Origin: Maratus speciosus
Lineage: Eukaryota; Arthropoda; Arachnida; Araneae; Salticidae
Assembly (NCBI GenBank): GCA_963932465.1
Contig: CAWVRF010001058.1
Span: 1,566,798 to 1,630,797 of the forward strand
DNA: 64,000 bases
Reading direction: 5' to 3'
The notes beneath the pieces are model-generated. The model was given only the letters and a program-made list of their open reading frames with translations, searched no databases and had not been told where the DNA came from. This document shows positions 61,901-64,000 of the stretch, piece by piece. Each line of letters starts with the position of its first letter. Within the stretch, counting starts at the first letter, position 1. The position numbers were made by a program, and so were the translations under genes.

Positions 61901-64000
61901 GCATATAAATCACGCAATATTTATGAATTGAATTCCGGTGCACCGATGAAAATTAATTTCTTAATAAATAATAAAGCGAAACCGAATATATTGTTTCAAC
62001 AATCAAAGCATTGTTAGAAAATTCATCAGAAAGAGTTACCGCATATAAAACACGCAATATTTATGAATTGAAATCCGGTACAGGGATGAAAATTAATTTC
62101 CTTATAAATAATAAAGAGAAACCGAATATATTGTTTCAACAATCAAAGCATTGTTAGAAAATTCATCAGAAAGAGTTACCGCATATAAAACACGCAATAT
62201 TTATGAATTGAATTCCGGTGCACCGCTGAAAATTAATTCCTTATTAAATAATAAAGCGAAACCGAATATATTGTTTCAACAATCAAAGCATTGTTAGAAA
62301 ATTCATCAGAACGAGTTACCTCATATAAAACACGCAATATTTATGAATTGAATTCCGGTGCAGGGCTGAAAATTAATTTCTTAATAAATAATAAAGCGAA
62401 ACCGAATATATTGTTTAAACAATCAAAGCATTGTTAGAAAATTCATCAGAAAGAGTTACCGCGTATAAAACACGCAATATTTATGAATTGAATTCCGGTG
62501 CAGGGCTGAAAATTAATTTTTTAATAAATAATAAAGCGAAACCGAATATATTGTTTCAACCATGAAAGCATTGTTAGAAAATTCATCAGAAAGAGTTAGC
62601 GCATATAAAACACGCAATATTTATGAATTGAATTCCGGTGCAGGGCTGAAAATTAATTTCTTAATAAATAATAAAGCGAAACCGAATATATTGTTTCAAC
62701 AATCAATGCATTGTTAGAAAATTCATCAGAAAGAATTACCGCATATAAAACACGCAATATTTATGAACTGAATTCCGGTGCAGGGCTGAAAATTAATTTC
62801 TTAATCTTAATAAATAATAAAGCGAAACCGAATATATTGTTTCAACAATCAAAGCATTGTTAGAAAATTCATCAGAAAGAGTTACCTCATATAAAACACG
62901 CAATATTTATGAATTGAATTCCGGTGCAGGGCTGAAAATTAATTTCTTAATAAATAATAAAGCGAAACCGAATATATGGTTTAAACAATCAAAGCATATT
63001 TAGAAAATTCATCAGAAAGAGTTACCGCATATAAAACACGCAATATTTATGAATTGAATTCCGGTGCAGGGCTGAAAATTAATTTCTTAATAAATAATAA
63101 AGCGAAACCGAATATATTGTTTCAACAATCAAAGCATTGTTAGAAAATTCATCAGAAAGAGTTACCGCATATAAAACACGCAATATGTATGAATTGAAAT
63201 CCGGTACAGGGCTGAAAATTAATTTCTTAACAAATAATAAAGAGAAACCGAATATATCGTTTCAACAATCAAAGCATTGTTAGAAAATTCATCAGAAAGA
63301 GTTACCGCATATAAAACACGCAATATTTATGAATTGAATTCCGGTGCACCGCTGAAATTTAATTCCTTATTAAATAATAAAGCGAAACCGAATATATTGT
63401 TTCAACAATCAAAGCATTGTTAGAAAATTCATCAGAAAGAGTTACCTCATATAAAACACGCAATATTTATGAATTGAATTCCGGTGCAGGGCTGAAAATT
63501 AATTTCTTAATAAATAATAAAGCGAAACAGAATGTATTGTTTAAACAATCAAAGCATTGTTAGAAAATTCATCAGAAAGAGTTACCGCGTATAAAACACG
63601 CAATATTTATGAATTGAATTCCGGTGCAGGGATGAAAATTAATTTTTTAATAAATAATAAAGCGAAACCGAATATATTGTTTCAACAATGAAAGCATTGT
63701 TAGAAAATTCATCAGAAAGAGTTAGCGCATATAAAACACGCAATATTTATGAATTGAATTCCGGTGCAGGGCTGAAAATTAATTTCTTAATAAATAATAA
63801 AGCGAAACCGAATATATTGTTTCAACAATCAAAGCATTGTTAGAAAATTCACCAGAAAGAGTTACCGCATATAAAACACGCAATATTTATGAATTGAATT
63901 CCGCTGCAGGGTTCAAAATTAATTTATTAATAAATAATAAAGCGAAACCGAATATATTGTTTCAACAATCAAAGCATTGTTAGAAAATTCATCAGAAAGA

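Larger units (their letters stand above)
27497..64000 (+). repeat. Right block of the 140-bp tandem satellite (about 260 monomers)
   Basis: This is the same satellite and orientation as the left block, resuming inside the interrupted monomer and running to the window end without a gene. Variants common here and rare or absent on the left are gttagcgc, gcgcacat, gttaccgcgt, aacaatcatagc, caaccatgaaagc and atttaggaat. The left-specific ctcaataaat insertion and gttccgc deletion were not seen. Length variants include many 146-bp monomers, a 1-bp insertion near 28,603 (gaaaaattc) and a 3-bp loss near 59,893 (gaatatattttcaac). Confidence 0.98.

Noticed and set aside
1..64000. CRISPR array
   Set aside because: Repeats are regular, but the whole 140-bp period is repeated with no unique spacers. 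This is satellite DNA.

Overview
This window is non-coding DNA from an AT-rich eukaryotic genome, most likely an animal (perhaps an arthropod; I cannot name a species). Nearly nine tenths of it is one tandem satellite with a 140-bp monomer, about 29% GC, carrying an EcoRI site. There are about 136 monomers at 1-19,054 and about 260 at 27,497-64,000, all in the same orientation and head to tail. No protein-coding gene, rRNA, CRISPR array, operon or bacterial signal is supported. The few open frames come from satellite phase shifts, triplet microsatellites or mirrored palindrome arms.

The satellite has layered higher-order structure. The left array holds a roughly 6.7-7.0 kb duplication (about 2,030-8,470 copied at 9,050-15,210) and a tandem 16-monomer unit of 2,251 bp. 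The right array holds a 5,192-bp-offset duplication and a tandem 24-monomer unit of 3,372 bp. These lengths are explained by 140-bp monomers, a marked 146-bp monomer type with a 6-bp insertion, and a 139-bp monomer type. The two arrays use different monomer variants.

The array is broken once, at 19,055-27,496, by an 8.4-kb composite mobile element flanked by an exact 6-bp target duplication (AGCGCA). The intact empty site is visible in other monomers. The outer element is a giant foldback: terminal inverted repeats of about 3.0 kb, nearly identical, around a 136-bp loop, with ends 5'-AGTAGTAG...CTACTACT-3'. The 6-bp duplication, AG/CT ends and long inverted repeats match the terminal signature of Polinton/Maverick elements, but no Polinton gene is present, so it would be non-autonomous. 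The arms contain triplet purine/pyrimidine tracts, an iterated GCGAACTATAG motif, and a degenerate tRNA-Ser/Leu-like segment with Pol III box A and box B.

The right arm is split by a second insertion at 24,151-26,324 (2,174 bp) with an apparent 4-bp AAAA duplication. It has a 10-bp hairpin at each end, about five to six tandem copies of a ~327-bp unit and an (AT)18 tract. This recalls Helentron/DINE-like non-autonomous elements, but the family is not proven. The order of events is therefore satellite, then foldback element, then nested element. The most novel items are the foldback with Polinton-like ends and the double-hairpin nested element.
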